The notes: generated by a model not told the origin, from the letters alone. A stretch of DNA of 64,000 nucleotides from Desulfurococcales archaeon (GCA_023255955.1 JAGDWD010000008.1:360786-424785), one strand, 5' to 3'; numbered from the stretch's first letter, positions 33,511 to 41,836 are shown. Numbers and translations are program-made.

Positions 33511-36500
33511 TTACGCACCCTTCGGAGCTCCGGTAACCTTTCTTATCGTTATGAATCCTAGTGTTGCCATTATGAATGCTAGTAGCGCGAATATTACGGC
33601 TATGTAAGCAGCTATCGTAGCTCCATCAATCTTACCAGGTATGCCCGACACGTCAGACTTAACGGATGATACGTCAGACTTCACTGAAGCTACGTCGGAC
33701 TTAACTGAAGCTACGTCGGACTTCAGGCTGGCTACATCAGACTTCACGCCAGATACGTCGGACTTCACGGAGGCTACGTCGGACTTAACTGAAGCTACAT
33801 CAGTCTTTATCGAGGTCAGATCGGTCTTCAGGTCGGTTACTGTGGTGTCTATAGTGCTCAGCTTCTCGGATACGGTCTTGAGTGTGCCTGATACAGCGTC
33901 TACAGAGCTTCTCAATGTGTCAACCTTACTGCTAACCGTGTCTACCTTACCGCTAACAGCATCTATCTTGGATGTTAGGGTCGTCACTGCATCACTCAAG
34001 GACTTAGATACGGAGTCTATGGCGGTCTTGATATCAGCAGTTGACGCATCGATCTTGGACTTAAGGTCTGCTACGGCGGAGTCCACCTTACCACTGAGGG
34101 CATCTACCTTACCGCTGACCGCATCGATCTTGGAGGATAGTGTAGCTACAGCGGAGTCTACCTTCGAAGATAGTGCGGCTATGGCAGCACTCACACCGTC
34201 GATCTTGGAGGACAGTGTAGCTACAGCCCCGCTTACAGCTGCTGAGATGCTGTCTACCTTACTGCTTAAGGTGCTTACAGCGCTGGCGATGTCCTTCGAT
34301 GTTGCGAGGATGGATATGTTGTTTATTACGTATACGTAGCCTGCTACAGCCTCCTTAGTTGTACCGTCTGGTAGGCTGTATACTAGGCTGACTGCGTAGG
34401 CACCAGGCTCTAATACTGGTACGTAGATCCCTAGGGTCTTAGTGAATGGTGATGTTAGCTTCCCGCTTGGGTCCACTATCCACCTAGTTACGTGGGCGTT
34501 GAGTGTGTAAGCTGCGTCAGTCCCGTTGAATAGTACTGCATACATGGATACGCCTACTGGGAAGCCAGTACCTACCACCCTAACTAATCCTGGACCTACT
34601 AGGACTGGCATTACGTCCTTGTTGAGGTCTAGTATCAGGAGCTTCGGGACTACCTTCGGTGATGCTGTGACCAACTTAGTGGTGTTGAAGAACTGGTCCA
34701 CGGTTATTGATCCTGATGCTGTCCCTACGACTATTATTGTGTATTCTCCTTCTGGTACTGTAGGTACTACGAAGGATATCTCCTCAGTGCTCTTATTCAC
34801 CTTCACCGTCTTCACTAACATTCCTCCGAAGTAAACCCTCACAGTTTCTCCAGGTGAGAGACCTGCCATTACGACCTTGATTACGTCACCTAGGTAGTCG
34901 CAGACGCCTGTGTATTCAGCACACTGAGCACAGTACTTGAGGCCGGTTACACCTGCACTCTCCGGGCATGGACATACCTCAACCCTCTTACCGTCTAGGC
35001 CGGCGAAGACCTCAGGTTTTACCTTACCTGTGTACCAGTATGCCCTAGCACCTATTATCACAGCTAGTGTGTACTCATAGCCCCACTTATCTACGCCCCA
35101 TATGTAGTGTACTCCGAAGGAGGCATCATCAGGTATCTTAACCTTGAAGGTTAGGTTACCGTCCTTACCTAGCGTGAACTCTCCGAGCTTCACTATCTTC
35201 TCCCAATACACGTACAGGGTGTTGTAGCCTGGGTAGCCCCAGTCAGCTCCAGGTCCGTAGCCGTAGGCAGCTATAGTGACTGTAGCTCCAGGCATTATCA
35301 CACCAGTCGTTATCGGAACTAGTAGAGGCCTAACTATGTAGTAGACGTTCCTAAACTCGAACGACGGACCTATCACAGGCTGAGCAACTACTGTAATCCT
35401 AGCTGTAGTAGTCGGTACATCGTAGCACCAGTCAACCGACCACTGTATGCTGGCATCGGTGAAGGTTAGTGTTGGTATTCTGACCATGTAGTCGGTGACA
35501 CTCATATTTGTTGGGTACTCATAGTACTTACTGACAGTTGTACCTGTATCTCTGTTGGTGTAGGTCACCGTCACGTTAGCCTTCGATATGACTAAGCTCC
35601 ACTCCCTTAGTAGGAGCAGTATCTGGTTTGAGTAGTTGTAGAATGTAGCCCAGAACCTGTACTGCCCTGGAGTGGGTGGTGTTAGTGTGTACGCTACTGG
35701 TGAGATATTGAACGATGCGTGAGCTACGTAAGCACCCAGGGTCGCATCGTATGATGGGGTTGCTAAGTCACTGAATAAGGTGACATATGGGACTGTAGTT
35801 ATGTTGTATAGAGCGAACCTTATACTGCTTCCCTCTAAGTTAGCTGCTAGCTGGTACAGCTTACCTCCGTAAGATATGTTCACTCTCAGAACCTCGGTGA
35901 GGACGTAAGACATCCTGGACTGCTTAAGGACGTAGTCTAACTTAGCATCTACGTACGATTTAGCACTAACGGAGGCCCTAGTCCCTAGGGCCGGGACTAC
36001 AGCGCTCTCGGTTATCGTCACGGTACCCACGGTCTTTAGAGCTATTGTTGAGGTGTTAGTGAGGGTTGTCGGTAGTGGAGCTTCGTAGACTATCGGTATG
36101 TATAACCCGGCAGTCATGTTAGTTCCTTTACCACCTGCTATGTACTGCTTGAGGTTCGATAATTCGAAGTAACCGAGCCCGCTGGTTGTGAAGGTTGTTG
36201 GTGGTGTGGTTGTTGGTGGTGTGAATGTGTACTTAACGTAGGTGAAGTTTATGTTGAGGAGCTCTATCCTCAATATCCTCACATTCGCGCTGAAGCCGTA
36301 GCCTTTTATGGTGATGCCGGTTAGCTCACAATCAGTACCATCACACCTACCGTTACCCTCTCTTGGAGATATCACTACCTGAGGTCTTATCTCTAAGCTA
36401 CCTGGCTTAACGTTAGTTAGGTCAGTTGTACCGGCAATACCGGTAACCTTGTACGTACCTCTCGGGAGACCGCTCCCTGTTAAGGTGAGTAGGTTGACCG

Positions 36501-37107
36501 TGGTACTGCCATATCCGTCTGATCCAATGGTTACTGCTGTAATTGAGTAGGTACCTGTTATCGGTCCCTCAAACCTTATGCTATCCACCGAGTCTCCGGG
36601 TAGGTAACCTAAGAACTCTACTTTCACAGTCTGAGCATTGCCAAAGGCGTCGACTATTGTTGTTGATGGGGGTGTTACTACGACCTTGGGATAGACGTCT
36701 GCCGACTTATAATCAGCAAGTGTCCCCCAAACCTCGAGGACTATATAGAGGTCTATGAGTCCATTGGGCTGGGGACTAATGTCTTTAGCATCAGGTAGTT
36801 TAGTGGGTAGTGTTAGGATTACGTCGTAGGTGCCAGCAACAGAGGCGTACCTAGTAGCTGAAGCCCACTCCCTAGTGCAGCTAACATCATTACATAGCTT
36901 GACCGTAAAGATCGTTGTCGTGTATATCTCTACGCTCACTACTACAGGTTCTCCTGGGTATATCTTAGCTGTCTTGATCTCTACTATCCTACCCGGAGAG
37001 ACCTGAGCTATTACTGTACTAACTGGTAGGACTAGACTAACTGGTAGGACTAGCCCTGCTACTAGTAGCCCTAGGATTACTACTGAGCTTAGGTACTTGA
37101 GATCCAT
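33511..37107 (-). CDS. S-layer protein with coiled-coil stalk and C-terminal membrane anchor
   Basis: A 1198-residue exported surface protein. Residues 1-35 form a Sec signal (hydrophobic, with a duplicated LVLPVS, ending near VIAQVSPGR). Residues about 36-930 are beta-rich, Thr/Tyr/Val-rich modules resembling the Ig-like arrays of crenarchaeal S-layers, with a Cys-rich insert CPCPESAG...CAQC near 715. Residues about 950-1160 are a long coiled coil in near-perfect heptads (SVKSDVA), then one membrane helix (IAAYIAVIFALLAFIMATLGF) and a short basic tail. One chain thus combines lattice, stalk and anchor, like tetrabrachion-type proteins. It has its own promoter. Confidence 0.9.
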   Translation of the reverse strand: MDLKYLSSVVILGLLVAGLVLPVSLVLPVSTVIAQVSPGRIVEIKTAKIYPGEPVVVSVEIYTTTIFTVKLCNDVSCTREWASATRYASVAGTYDVILTLPTKLPDAKDISPQPNGLIDLYIVLEVWGTLADYKSADVYPKVVVTPPSTTIVDAFGNAQTVKVEFLGYLPGDSVDSIRFEGPITGTYSITAVTIGSDGYGSTTVNLLTLTGSGLPRGTYKVTGIAGTTDLTNVKPGSLEIRPQVVISPREGNGRCDGTDCELTGITIKGYGFSANVRILRIELLNINFTYVKYTFTPPTTTPPTTFTTSGLGYFELSNLKQYIAGGKGTNMTAGLYIPIVYEAPLPTTLTNTSTIALKTVGTVTITESAVVPALGTRASVSAKSYVDAKLDYVLKQSRMSYVLTEVLRVNISYGGKLYQLAANLEGSSIRFALYNITTVPYVTLFSDLATPSYDATLGAYVAHASFNISPVAYTLTPPTPGQYRFWATFYNYSNQILLLLREWSLVISKANVTVTYTNRDTGTTVSKYYEYPTNMSVTDYMVRIPTLTFTDASIQWSVDWCYDVPTTTARITVVAQPVIGPSFEFRNVYYIVRPLLVPITTGVIMPGATVTIAAYGYGPGADWGYPGYNTLYVYWEKIVKLGEFTLGKDGNLTFKVKIPDDASFGVHYIWGVDKWGYEYTLAVIIGARAYWYTGKVKPEVFAGLDGKRVEVCPCPESAGVTGLKYCAQCAEYTGVCDYLGDVIKVVMAGLSPGETVRVYFGGMLVKTVKVNKSTEEISFVVPTVPEGEYTIIVVGTASGSITVDQFFNTTKLVTASPKVVPKLLILDLNKDVMPVLVGPGLVRVVGTGFPVGVSMYAVLFNGTDAAYTLNAHVTRWIVDPSGKLTSPFTKTLGIYVPVLEPGAYAVSLVYSLPDGTTKEAVAGYVYVINNISILATSKDIASAVSTLSSKVDSISAAVSGAVATLSSKIDGVSAAIAALSSKVDSAVATLSSKIDAVSGKVDALSGKVDSAVADLKSKIDASTADIKTAIDSVSKSLSDAVTTLTSKIDAVSGKVDTVSSKVDTLRSSVDAVSGTLKTVSEKLSTIDTTVTDLKTDLTSIKTDVASVKSDVASVKSDVSGVKSDVASLKSDVASVKSDVASVKSDVSSVKSDVSGIPGKIDGATIAAYIAVIFALLAFIMATLGFITIRKVTGAPKGA
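33650..33810 (-). repeat. 21-bp coding repeats of the S-layer heptads
   Basis: At least seven imperfect 21-base units encode the heptad S-V-K-S-D-V-A/S. Neighbouring units differ at few bases. They sit at the 3' end of the S-layer gene, just before the membrane anchor, and could allow stalk length change by slippage. They are coding repeats, not a CRISPR. Confidence 0.8.
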
Positions 37108-37141
37108 ACTTTACACCCTCACCTATTCACTACCTTGCTAA

Positions 37142-37186
37142 CCATATAAAGCAGTAGTGTAAACATGTACACACCTATGTACACAT
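37142..37186 (-). promoter_or_regulatory. S-layer promoter with two TGTACA sites
   Basis: On the minus strand a TATA box (GCTTTATATGG, complement of 37142-37152) lies about 35 bases before the S-layer ATG. Directly upstream are two TGTACA sites, in ATGTACACAC (37165-37174) and ATGTACACAT (37177-37186), 12 bases apart. The second, read on the minus strand, is ATGTGTACAT, identical over 10 bases to a site at 37890-37899. The spacing of about one helical turn suits two dimers of a regulator. Confidence 0.6.
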
Positions 37187-37277
37187 ATGCCTACACAGCT
37201 CGAGCTACTTGATGCTGGCTCTAGGTCCCCCACGACCTTCACACGTAGATGAACATGGGGGAAAACCCCGCCGCAGG

Positions 37278-37369
37278 TGGGCCCGCGGGGATTCGAACCC
37301 CGGACCTCCGCCTCTCGCAGGTCCCCTAAGCTCGTAAGGGCGGCGTCCTAACCGCTAGACGACGGGCCC
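37278..37369 (-). tRNA. tRNA-Val (TAC) with a 19-nt intron
   Basis: The minus strand gives a full cloverleaf: acceptor GGGCCCG with CGGGCCC, D arm GTCTAGCGGTTAGGAC, anticodon stem CCGCC with GGCGG, T arm CCGGG-TTCGAAT-CCCGG. The spliced loop is CTTACGA, anticodon TAC. A 19-nt intron (37314-37332) lies at the canonical 37/38 site. After discriminator A only CC is encoded, so CCA must be completed. EndA at 52.7 kb should splice it. Confidence 0.95.
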
Positions 37370-37391
37370 CAGAAGAACTAGTTCTAGGGCT

Positions 37392-37404
37392 TGCTTAAAA
37401 ATGT
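37392..37404 (-). promoter_or_regulatory. TATA box of tRNA-Val
   Basis: On the minus strand an A/T-rich CATTTTTAAGCAA lies about 25-35 bases before the tRNA 5' end, in a GC-richer setting; spacing fits an archaeal TATA box. Confidence 0.5.
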
Positions 37405-37512
37405 TGATGTCCGCACCGTGGAGCTGGCCCTGCCTGCTACTATTAGCTACCTGTTTTACTGAGAGTTATCTCGGTGAACGCAGGTAAGTCAGGAAGCTAC
37501 ACATCGCCCCTG

Positions 37513-37851
37513 CTACGAGGCTCGAGACAGTTTTGTAGGGGTTATGACGTAGTTTCCGTAGGTTATTGCTATCTCACTGCATGTTGTGTTATATAAGTAG
37601 GTTCCCGGCCCCACACTAACTTCCTCGTATGTCTCGCTGTCTAGGCAGACTACTCTAACTCTGTAGGTGTTGCCTCCCCAGTTAGCTATTATCACTGTAT
37701 CACCTACCCTATATGCTGATATCTTGGGGGGTAGCTTAGCACTCTTCAGGGTGCTCTCTATTCCTGCCGCTACGTAGATTAGTGTCCCCCCGAAACTTAC
37801 TACCACGGCTAGTAGCATGAGTTCTGCGTAGAGCTGTGTTACGCCCTTCAC
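37513..37851 (-). CDS. Small membrane-anchored pilin-like or secreted protein
   Basis: A 112-residue protein with a short basic start (MKG) and a hydrophobic helix VTQLYAELMLLAVVVSFGGTLIYVAAG, then a beta-rich external domain with two cysteines (VVCLDS and TTCSEI). The K-G/V-T-x-L junction resembles class III signal peptides of archaeal pilins, but cleavage is not certain. It is divergent from the ribbon-helix-helix genes and shares their control region with a TGTACA site. It may be a surface filament or archaellum-related component. Confidence 0.65.
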   Translation of the reverse strand: MKGVTQLYAELMLLAVVVSFGGTLIYVAAGIESTLKSAKLPPKISAYRVGDTVIIANWGGNTYRVRVVCLDSETYEEVSVGPGTYLYNTTCSEIAITYGNYVITPTKLSRAS

Positions 37852-37889
37852 TTACCACCCCTAGTCTCTGGGGCTATTAAAGTGTTACT

Positions 37890-37910
37890 ATGTGTACATT
37901 TATATGCTTA
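37890..37910. promoter_or_regulatory. Divergent control region with a TGTACA site and TATA
   Basis: ATGTGTACAT (37890-37899) abuts the A/T element TTTATATGC (37899-37907), which can serve as TATA for the rightward ribbon-helix-helix genes; its complement GCATATAAA can serve the leftward pilin-like gene. The 10-mer is the same, in inverted sense, as the site upstream of the S-layer TATA box. Confidence 0.55.
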
Positions 37911-37936
37911 CGTACCCTAAACAAATAGGTGGCTAA

Positions 37937-38512
37937 GTGTCTACTAGGAGGTTCGTAGCCCTACCGGAGAGGTTGCTTATTGATGCGATAAAGGTTGCTG
38001 AGAGTATGGGGATCCCCTACACTGTCCTCATAGAGAGGATACTCTCGGAGGTTCTCAAAGTGCTTAGGTATAAGAGGGACCTCCTAGAGTCTCTAGCTAT
38101 GGTGGACTCATACGACGACGTGAGGAGGCTGGGAGGGATCGTCCTACCAGAGAAGATTGTGAGGGAGCTACTCTCACTTGCCGGGCCGGCTAAGCTTGGT
38201 GAGGTCTGCTCCGAGGTCGGTAGGATGGCTGCGTGGTTCGCTGAGTTAGCTAAGGTGAAGAGGTCTGTAACCCCCGTGGAGGTCAGGAACTCTCTGGAGC
38301 TATGGCTTCCCAGTGCCAGAGTAGATGTAGTTAGGGAGGGGGATAGCGACTATAAGTTCATAGTTAGCTTCGTTAACTACTCCAGGGAGCTCCTAGAGGT
38401 TTCTAAGTGCGCTGTGGAGGGGTTGGCAAGAGGGTACGGTCTGGACCCCTATGATATCTCGGTAGGCTCCTCAGTCATAGTCCTCAGAGCGGGTGGTCTC
38501 CGTGAGGAGTAG
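37937..38512 (+). CDS. Ribbon-helix-helix regulator-like protein 1
   Basis: A 191-residue protein with an N-terminal ribbon-helix-helix pattern: strand RRFVALPERLL then helices IDAIKVAESMG and PYTVLIERILSEVLKVL. The remaining 140 residues form an alpha/beta domain ending in DISVGSSVIVLRA. I recognise no named family. The layout repeats in the next gene, which overlaps it by 20 bases, suggesting tandem duplication and a heteromeric regulator. The start is a GTG at 37937 with GGTGG upstream. The shared TGTACA sites suggest autoregulation and control of the S-layer gene, an inference. Confidence 0.65.
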   Translation: MSTRRFVALPERLLIDAIKVAESMGIPYTVLIERILSEVLKVLRYKRDLLESLAMVDSYDDVRRLGGIVLPEKIVRELLSLAGPAKLGEVCSEVGRMAAWFAELAKVKRSVTPVEVRNSLELWLPSARVDVVREGDSDYKFIVSFVNYSRELLEVSKCAVEGLARGYGLDPYDISVGSSVIVLRAGGLREE

Positions 38513-38999
38513 GAGAACCCTCGGGGTAGACCTAGAGCTAGCGGAGGCCCTCAAAGAGATAGCTAGATCTAGGGGGATGAGCCTAGTTAGCTACCTCAGG
38601 AAGCTCTTCGAGGAGGTTATCGAGGTCGAGAGACTCGGCTACTTCGCCCCAAGCGTCTTGAGGGATAAGAGGATCGAGCTTGTACTCTCGAAGCTAGGGT
38701 TTATCTACCTACCCCTAGACCTACTCAACAACCCCCAAACTCCTGAGGCAGTTGAGGCCCTAGGGGAGAGGGTCGGCTCCACCCTCAGGGAGCTGGGGAT
38801 AGATAGCTACGAAGTGATTGAGAGGATCACCCTAGGTAACGGCTTAGGTATAGTGAAAGAAGACAGCTTAATCCTCATCCCGTCCTCAGGACCTAAGGAG
38901 ACTGTTAGGAGGTTCCTAGTAGGCCTAGCTAGAGGTAGCTCTCTAAATATCTCAACCTCCGGTGACTTAGTGATTATAAGGGCATACCGCTATCCATGA
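38493..38999 (+). CDS. Ribbon-helix-helix regulator-like protein 2
   Basis: A 168-residue paralog-like partner of the preceding protein. The N-terminus RRTLGVDLELAEALKEIARSRGMSLVSYL gives strand-helix-turn-helix of the ribbon-helix-helix fold, followed by LRKLFEEVIEV. The C-terminal domain ends in NISTSGDLVIIRA, echoing the end of protein 1. The 20-base overlap implies translational coupling; a GTG at 38502 is an alternative start. Function as a DNA-binding regulator is inferred from the fold. Confidence 0.65.
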   Translation: MVSVRSRRTLGVDLELAEALKEIARSRGMSLVSYLRKLFEEVIEVERLGYFAPSVLRDKRIELVLSKLGFIYLPLDLLNNPQTPEAVEALGERVGSTLRELGIDSYEVIERITLGNGLGIVKEDSLILIPSSGPKETVRRFLVGLARGSSLNISTSGDLVIIRAYRYP

Positions 39000-39037
39000 T
39001 CTCCATATACAGAATGTGAGTAGGAGGGGAACCTGTT

Positions 39038-40072
39038 TCAGCAGATCCTTGGAGTCAGCATCGACCCTGCCTCTACGAGAGTATAGCCCCCTACCTCAGT
39101 CCTAGCTATAACACGTCCACGTAGGAACTCGTCTGGTGCCTTAATCACCTCACCCACTATAGCCGCATCTACATACCCAAGCTTCTTGACGAACTCAAGC
39201 ACCTCTGATGCCACCTCCCTCGGTAAGGCTAATACCGCCACACCCTCAGAGGCCGAGCTCAGTATATCCACACCTAACATCTCCAGGAAGTTCCTAGTGC
39301 TCTCACGGACAGGTACGGCATCCCTATGTATCACTATAGTGAGCTCCGTATCCCGAACCCACTCGTACAGTACTGACGCGAGACCTCCTCTAGTAGGATC
39401 CCTAGCTGCGTGGATGTAGCTACCATACCTATCGATGAGGGGCAGCATCAGGTCATGTAGAGGCCTTACATCGCTAGTCAACCCGGAGAGCTTATCTATG
39501 AGTCCTAGCTGCGCAGCTGTTATTACAGCCCCGTGGTCGCCGACAGGTCCTGAAACGATTATGGAGTCCCCGGCTCTGATACTTCTATCTACGATCGGAT
39601 TCCTAGTGAGGCCTATACCCGAGGATGTGATTATTATGCCGTCCACGGAGCCCTTAGGCATGACCTTAAAGTCCCCTCCCACGACGTACGCACCGACCTC
39701 AGCTACGGTCCTGGCGAAGGACTCCATCACCTCCTCAACGAGGAGCTCGTCGACCCCCTCCTCAACTACTACAGCATCAACTAGTGCTAGTGGTTTAGCA
39801 CCCATCATCAGCAGATCGTTTATCGTCCCTGAGGCTGCGAGCCTACCTATATCCCCTCCCGGGAACTTCACCGGCTTAACTGTGAAGGAATCTGTGGTGA
39901 GTGCTAGATACTCACCGTCCCCAACCTTAATTAGAGCCCCGTCATCCATGTAGTCAAGTCCGTAGCCTCCAGGAGTGTTACGTACGTGTCGCGGGATCTT
40001 AGAGACTATGTGCTTAGCTATGAACTCCACCATCTCGATACCTCCAGCACCGTGATCTAACCTCACCACCAA
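39038..40072 (-). CDS. hypE: Hydrogenase maturation protein HypE
   Basis: A 344-residue PurM-like ATPase that dehydrates the thiocarbamoyl group to thiocyanate for the cyanide ligands of [NiFe] hydrogenase. The start LDHGAGGIEMVEF and the core GGDIGRLAASGTINDLLMMGAKP are typical, and the chain ends in TPRIC, the carbamoyl-acceptor cysteine at the extreme C-terminus, which marks HypE from other PurM-like proteins. No other hyp gene or hydrogenase lies within the window, so it is an isolated gene here. Confidence 0.93.
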   Translation of the reverse strand: MVVRLDHGAGGIEMVEFIAKHIVSKIPRHVRNTPGGYGLDYMDDGALIKVGDGEYLALTTDSFTVKPVKFPGGDIGRLAASGTINDLLMMGAKPLALVDAVVVEEGVDELLVEEVMESFARTVAEVGAYVVGGDFKVMPKGSVDGIIITSSGIGLTRNPIVDRSIRAGDSIIVSGPVGDHGAVITAAQLGLIDKLSGLTSDVRPLHDLMLPLIDRYGSYIHAARDPTRGGLASVLYEWVRDTELTIVIHRDAVPVRESTRNFLEMLGVDILSSASEGVAVLALPREVASEVLEFVKKLGYVDAAIVGEVIKAPDEFLRGRVIARTEVGGYTLVEAGSMLTPRIC

Positions 40073-40131
40073 GTCCTACCCCCTCCCAAATCTAACCAAC
40101 AGCACTTAAGTCCCTTAAACTACCAGGGAAA

Positions 40132-40156
40132 CATCCCCGAGATTCGAACCCGGGAT
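40132..40156 (-). other. Isolated tRNA T-arm-like sequence
   Basis: On the minus strand CCGGG-TTCGAAT-CTCGG (40137-40153) has the canonical T-loop and a five-pair stem with one G-U. It begins about 25 bases after the stop of the DUF4443 gene. No matching anticodon arm, acceptor partner or CCA is visible, so this is not a full tRNA. It may be a tRNA 3' fragment left by integration, or chance. Confidence 0.3.
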
Positions 40157-40181
40157 TTACTAGCTTAGACACCGACCTAGG

Positions 40182-40814
40182 TTAGGGGTCTAACAAGTTA
40201 AGTACTGCGTTTACTAGGGCTCTCTCACATATGTTAGGATCCCTCCTATCTCCGTAGCATATTGAGACAGCCAGTACATCGCCTTCACCACAGCTTCTCA
40301 AGGTTATATCTTTTAGTACCCCTGTAACTTCTTCTAGACCTCCACTGACCGGCATTGAAGGGGTCTCACCACAGTAGATCACTATAGCTCCCTCAGCACC
40401 TTCACGTACTATCTGATCTCTAAACCTTAGGTACCCGACTTTAAGGCTTAAGAAGTCCTTGAACCCCCTAATGACGACACCGTAAGTCGCGCAGTCACCG
40501 CAGATGGATCTCAGGTCTAGGGGACCTAACAACCTCAAGGTGTTCTCTAAGCTCTCAACTATCTCCCTACCTTTCTGGGTTAGGAATGCTCCCGCTACCT
40601 TATCTACTTCAACTAAGCCACCCCTCTTCATCCTCCTTATCATGGTCTTAATAGATGACCCGCCCAGAGAGAGTTTCCTAGCTAGAGCTACCCTACCTAT
40701 CGGTGCCTCACGGTAAAGACTTGCGAGGGCTAGGTATACGTGGTAAGCGTCGAACGAGGGCTTAACCCCTCCTACAGGCTCACACAACTTCTTTAGCTCA
40801 GCTAGGGAACTCAT
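40182..40814 (-). CDS. DUF4443 protein with N-terminal winged helix
   Basis: A 210-residue archaeal protein. Residues about 20-90 form a winged helix (RVALARKLSLGGSSIKTMIRRMKRGGLVEVD), likely to bind DNA or RNA, followed by a DUF4443-like alpha/beta domain with RSICGDCATYGVVIRG and a pair of cysteines. The function is unknown; a metal- or ligand-sensing regulator is a reasonable guess. It overlaps the phosphoesterase gene by four bases, so the two are co-translated. Confidence 0.78.
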   Translation of the reverse strand: MSSLAELKKLCEPVGGVKPSFDAYHVYLALASLYREAPIGRVALARKLSLGGSSIKTMIRRMKRGGLVEVDKVAGAFLTQKGREIVESLENTLRLLGPLDLRSICGDCATYGVVIRGFKDFLSLKVGYLRFRDQIVREGAEGAIVIYCGETPSMPVSGGLEEVTGVLKDITLRSCGEGDVLAVSICYGDRRDPNICERALVNAVLNLLDP

Positions 40815-41557
40815 CTCCGCGTACTCCCACTTGAGTGTACTAGCCTGTACCTGGGGGATGCGGTTATGTAGGTGACCCCCCTCCTAGCCGGGAGCGAGAC
40901 GTTGTACACCTTCGTTAAGCCGATCACAGCCTCAGTTACGGTAGCGTTATGTGCGTGGGCATGTATTGCTAGGTCCGGCCTGACCTCCCTGATTACGTCC
41001 TCTAGGCGCCGGCACGCCATGAACGGGTAGATCTTCTCCGGCTCTCCTCTAATGGTCTGGTAAGTAGGGGCGTAGTGGGTTAGTAGGATGGTGATATCAG
41101 CTAGCTTAGACACATCCTCGAGGAGCTTACGTAGGACCGCGACCCTCCTCCTATAGATCGTCTCAAGTTGCGGCATATTCTTACTCTGCCAGTAGGTCAG
41201 CCTATCGAGGGACCCCCTACTACCTACTATGCCGACGCTGACGCCCCCAATCTCCAGGACAGTTACGGTGTCGTCCAGCCATATTACGTGGTTGTAGTTC
41301 TTGACTAGTAGGTCTTCTACCTCATGGTACTCGTCGTTACCGAAGACAGCTACTAGCGGTACCTCCTTAAATCTAGCACTCAGCTCCCTCAGTACTAGAT
41401 CCATCCCGCTTACATCACCCCTATCTATTATATCTCCAGCCATCAAGATCGCGTGAGGCTCCTCGGAGATGGAGGACTTCAGAGACGCTCTCAAGAGGCC
41501 GAGATACTGCGCCCCATGTACATCACCAAAAGCTAGCAACCTTATGTTCGAGGTCAT
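40811..41557 (-). CDS. Calcineurin-like metallophosphoesterase
   Basis: A 248-residue phosphoesterase with the five family motifs in order: GDVHG (about residue 11), GDIIDRGD (about 41), FGNDEYHE (about 72), LLTHYAP (about 158) and HAHAHN (about 200). The GNDE in place of GNHD occurs in archaeal YfcE-like/Icc-like members. Substrate unknown. It is the first gene of a two-gene unit with DUF4443. Confidence 0.9.
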   Translation of the reverse strand: MTSNIRLLAFGDVHGAQYLGLLRASLKSSISEEPHAILMAGDIIDRGDVSGMDLVLRELSARFKEVPLVAVFGNDEYHEVEDLLVKNYNHVIWLDDTVTVLEIGGVSVGIVGSRGSLDRLTYWQSKNMPQLETIYRRRVAVLRKLLEDVSKLADITILLTHYAPTYQTIRGEPEKIYPFMACRRLEDVIREVRPDLAIHAHAHNATVTEAVIGLTKVYNVSLPARRGVTYITASPRYRLVHSSGSTRR

Positions 41558-41632
41558 TCTCCCCCACCTAAACAGAGCAAAGCTTAAAAATATCGTGTAG
41601 ATTGGTTAGGGGTGCCGTAGCTGGTCAAACTC

Positions 41633-41836
41633 ATGGGCACTAATGCCGGTGGCCACCTAGGCTGGACAACCAAGAGATGTAAGGTATGCTCGAAGAATCT
41701 GGTCGTCGGGGAAACAGCTATTTACTACTGTAGCAACTGCTCACCAAAATACGACACTTACTTCTGCTCTAGTGATGCTAGGACCCTCCACTATAAGTGC
41801 CCGTACTGTAAAGGCCCCTTAGAGCCACTCATGTAG
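41633..41836 (+). CDS. Small double zinc-ribbon protein
   Basis: A 67-residue protein with four cysteine pairs: CKVC (16-19), CSNC (33-36), a single FC at 45, and CPYC (56-59). It is probably a treble-clef or double-ribbon metal protein, of a kind frequent in archaea and often tied to RNA or ubiquitin-like systems, but no specific family is recognised. Its 3' end overlaps the convergent taw3 gene by 8 bases. Confidence 0.7.
   Translation: MGTNAGGHLGWTTKRCKVCSKNLVVGETAIYYCSNCSPKYDTYFCSSDARTLHYKCPYCKGPLEPLM

Noticed and set aside
33650..33810. Short regular repeats that could recall a CRISPR array
   Set aside because: The 21-bp units are contiguous, without spacers, and encode coiled-coil heptads.
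33641..34339. A 232-codon + strand frame rich in TSDF/TEAT repeats
   Set aside because: It is antisense to the heptad repeats of the S-layer gene; its repeats are the mirror of that coding sequence.
39435..39953. A 172-codon + strand frame
   Set aside because: It is antisense to hypE, with a low-complexity Ser/Thr/Pro composition typical of shadow frames.
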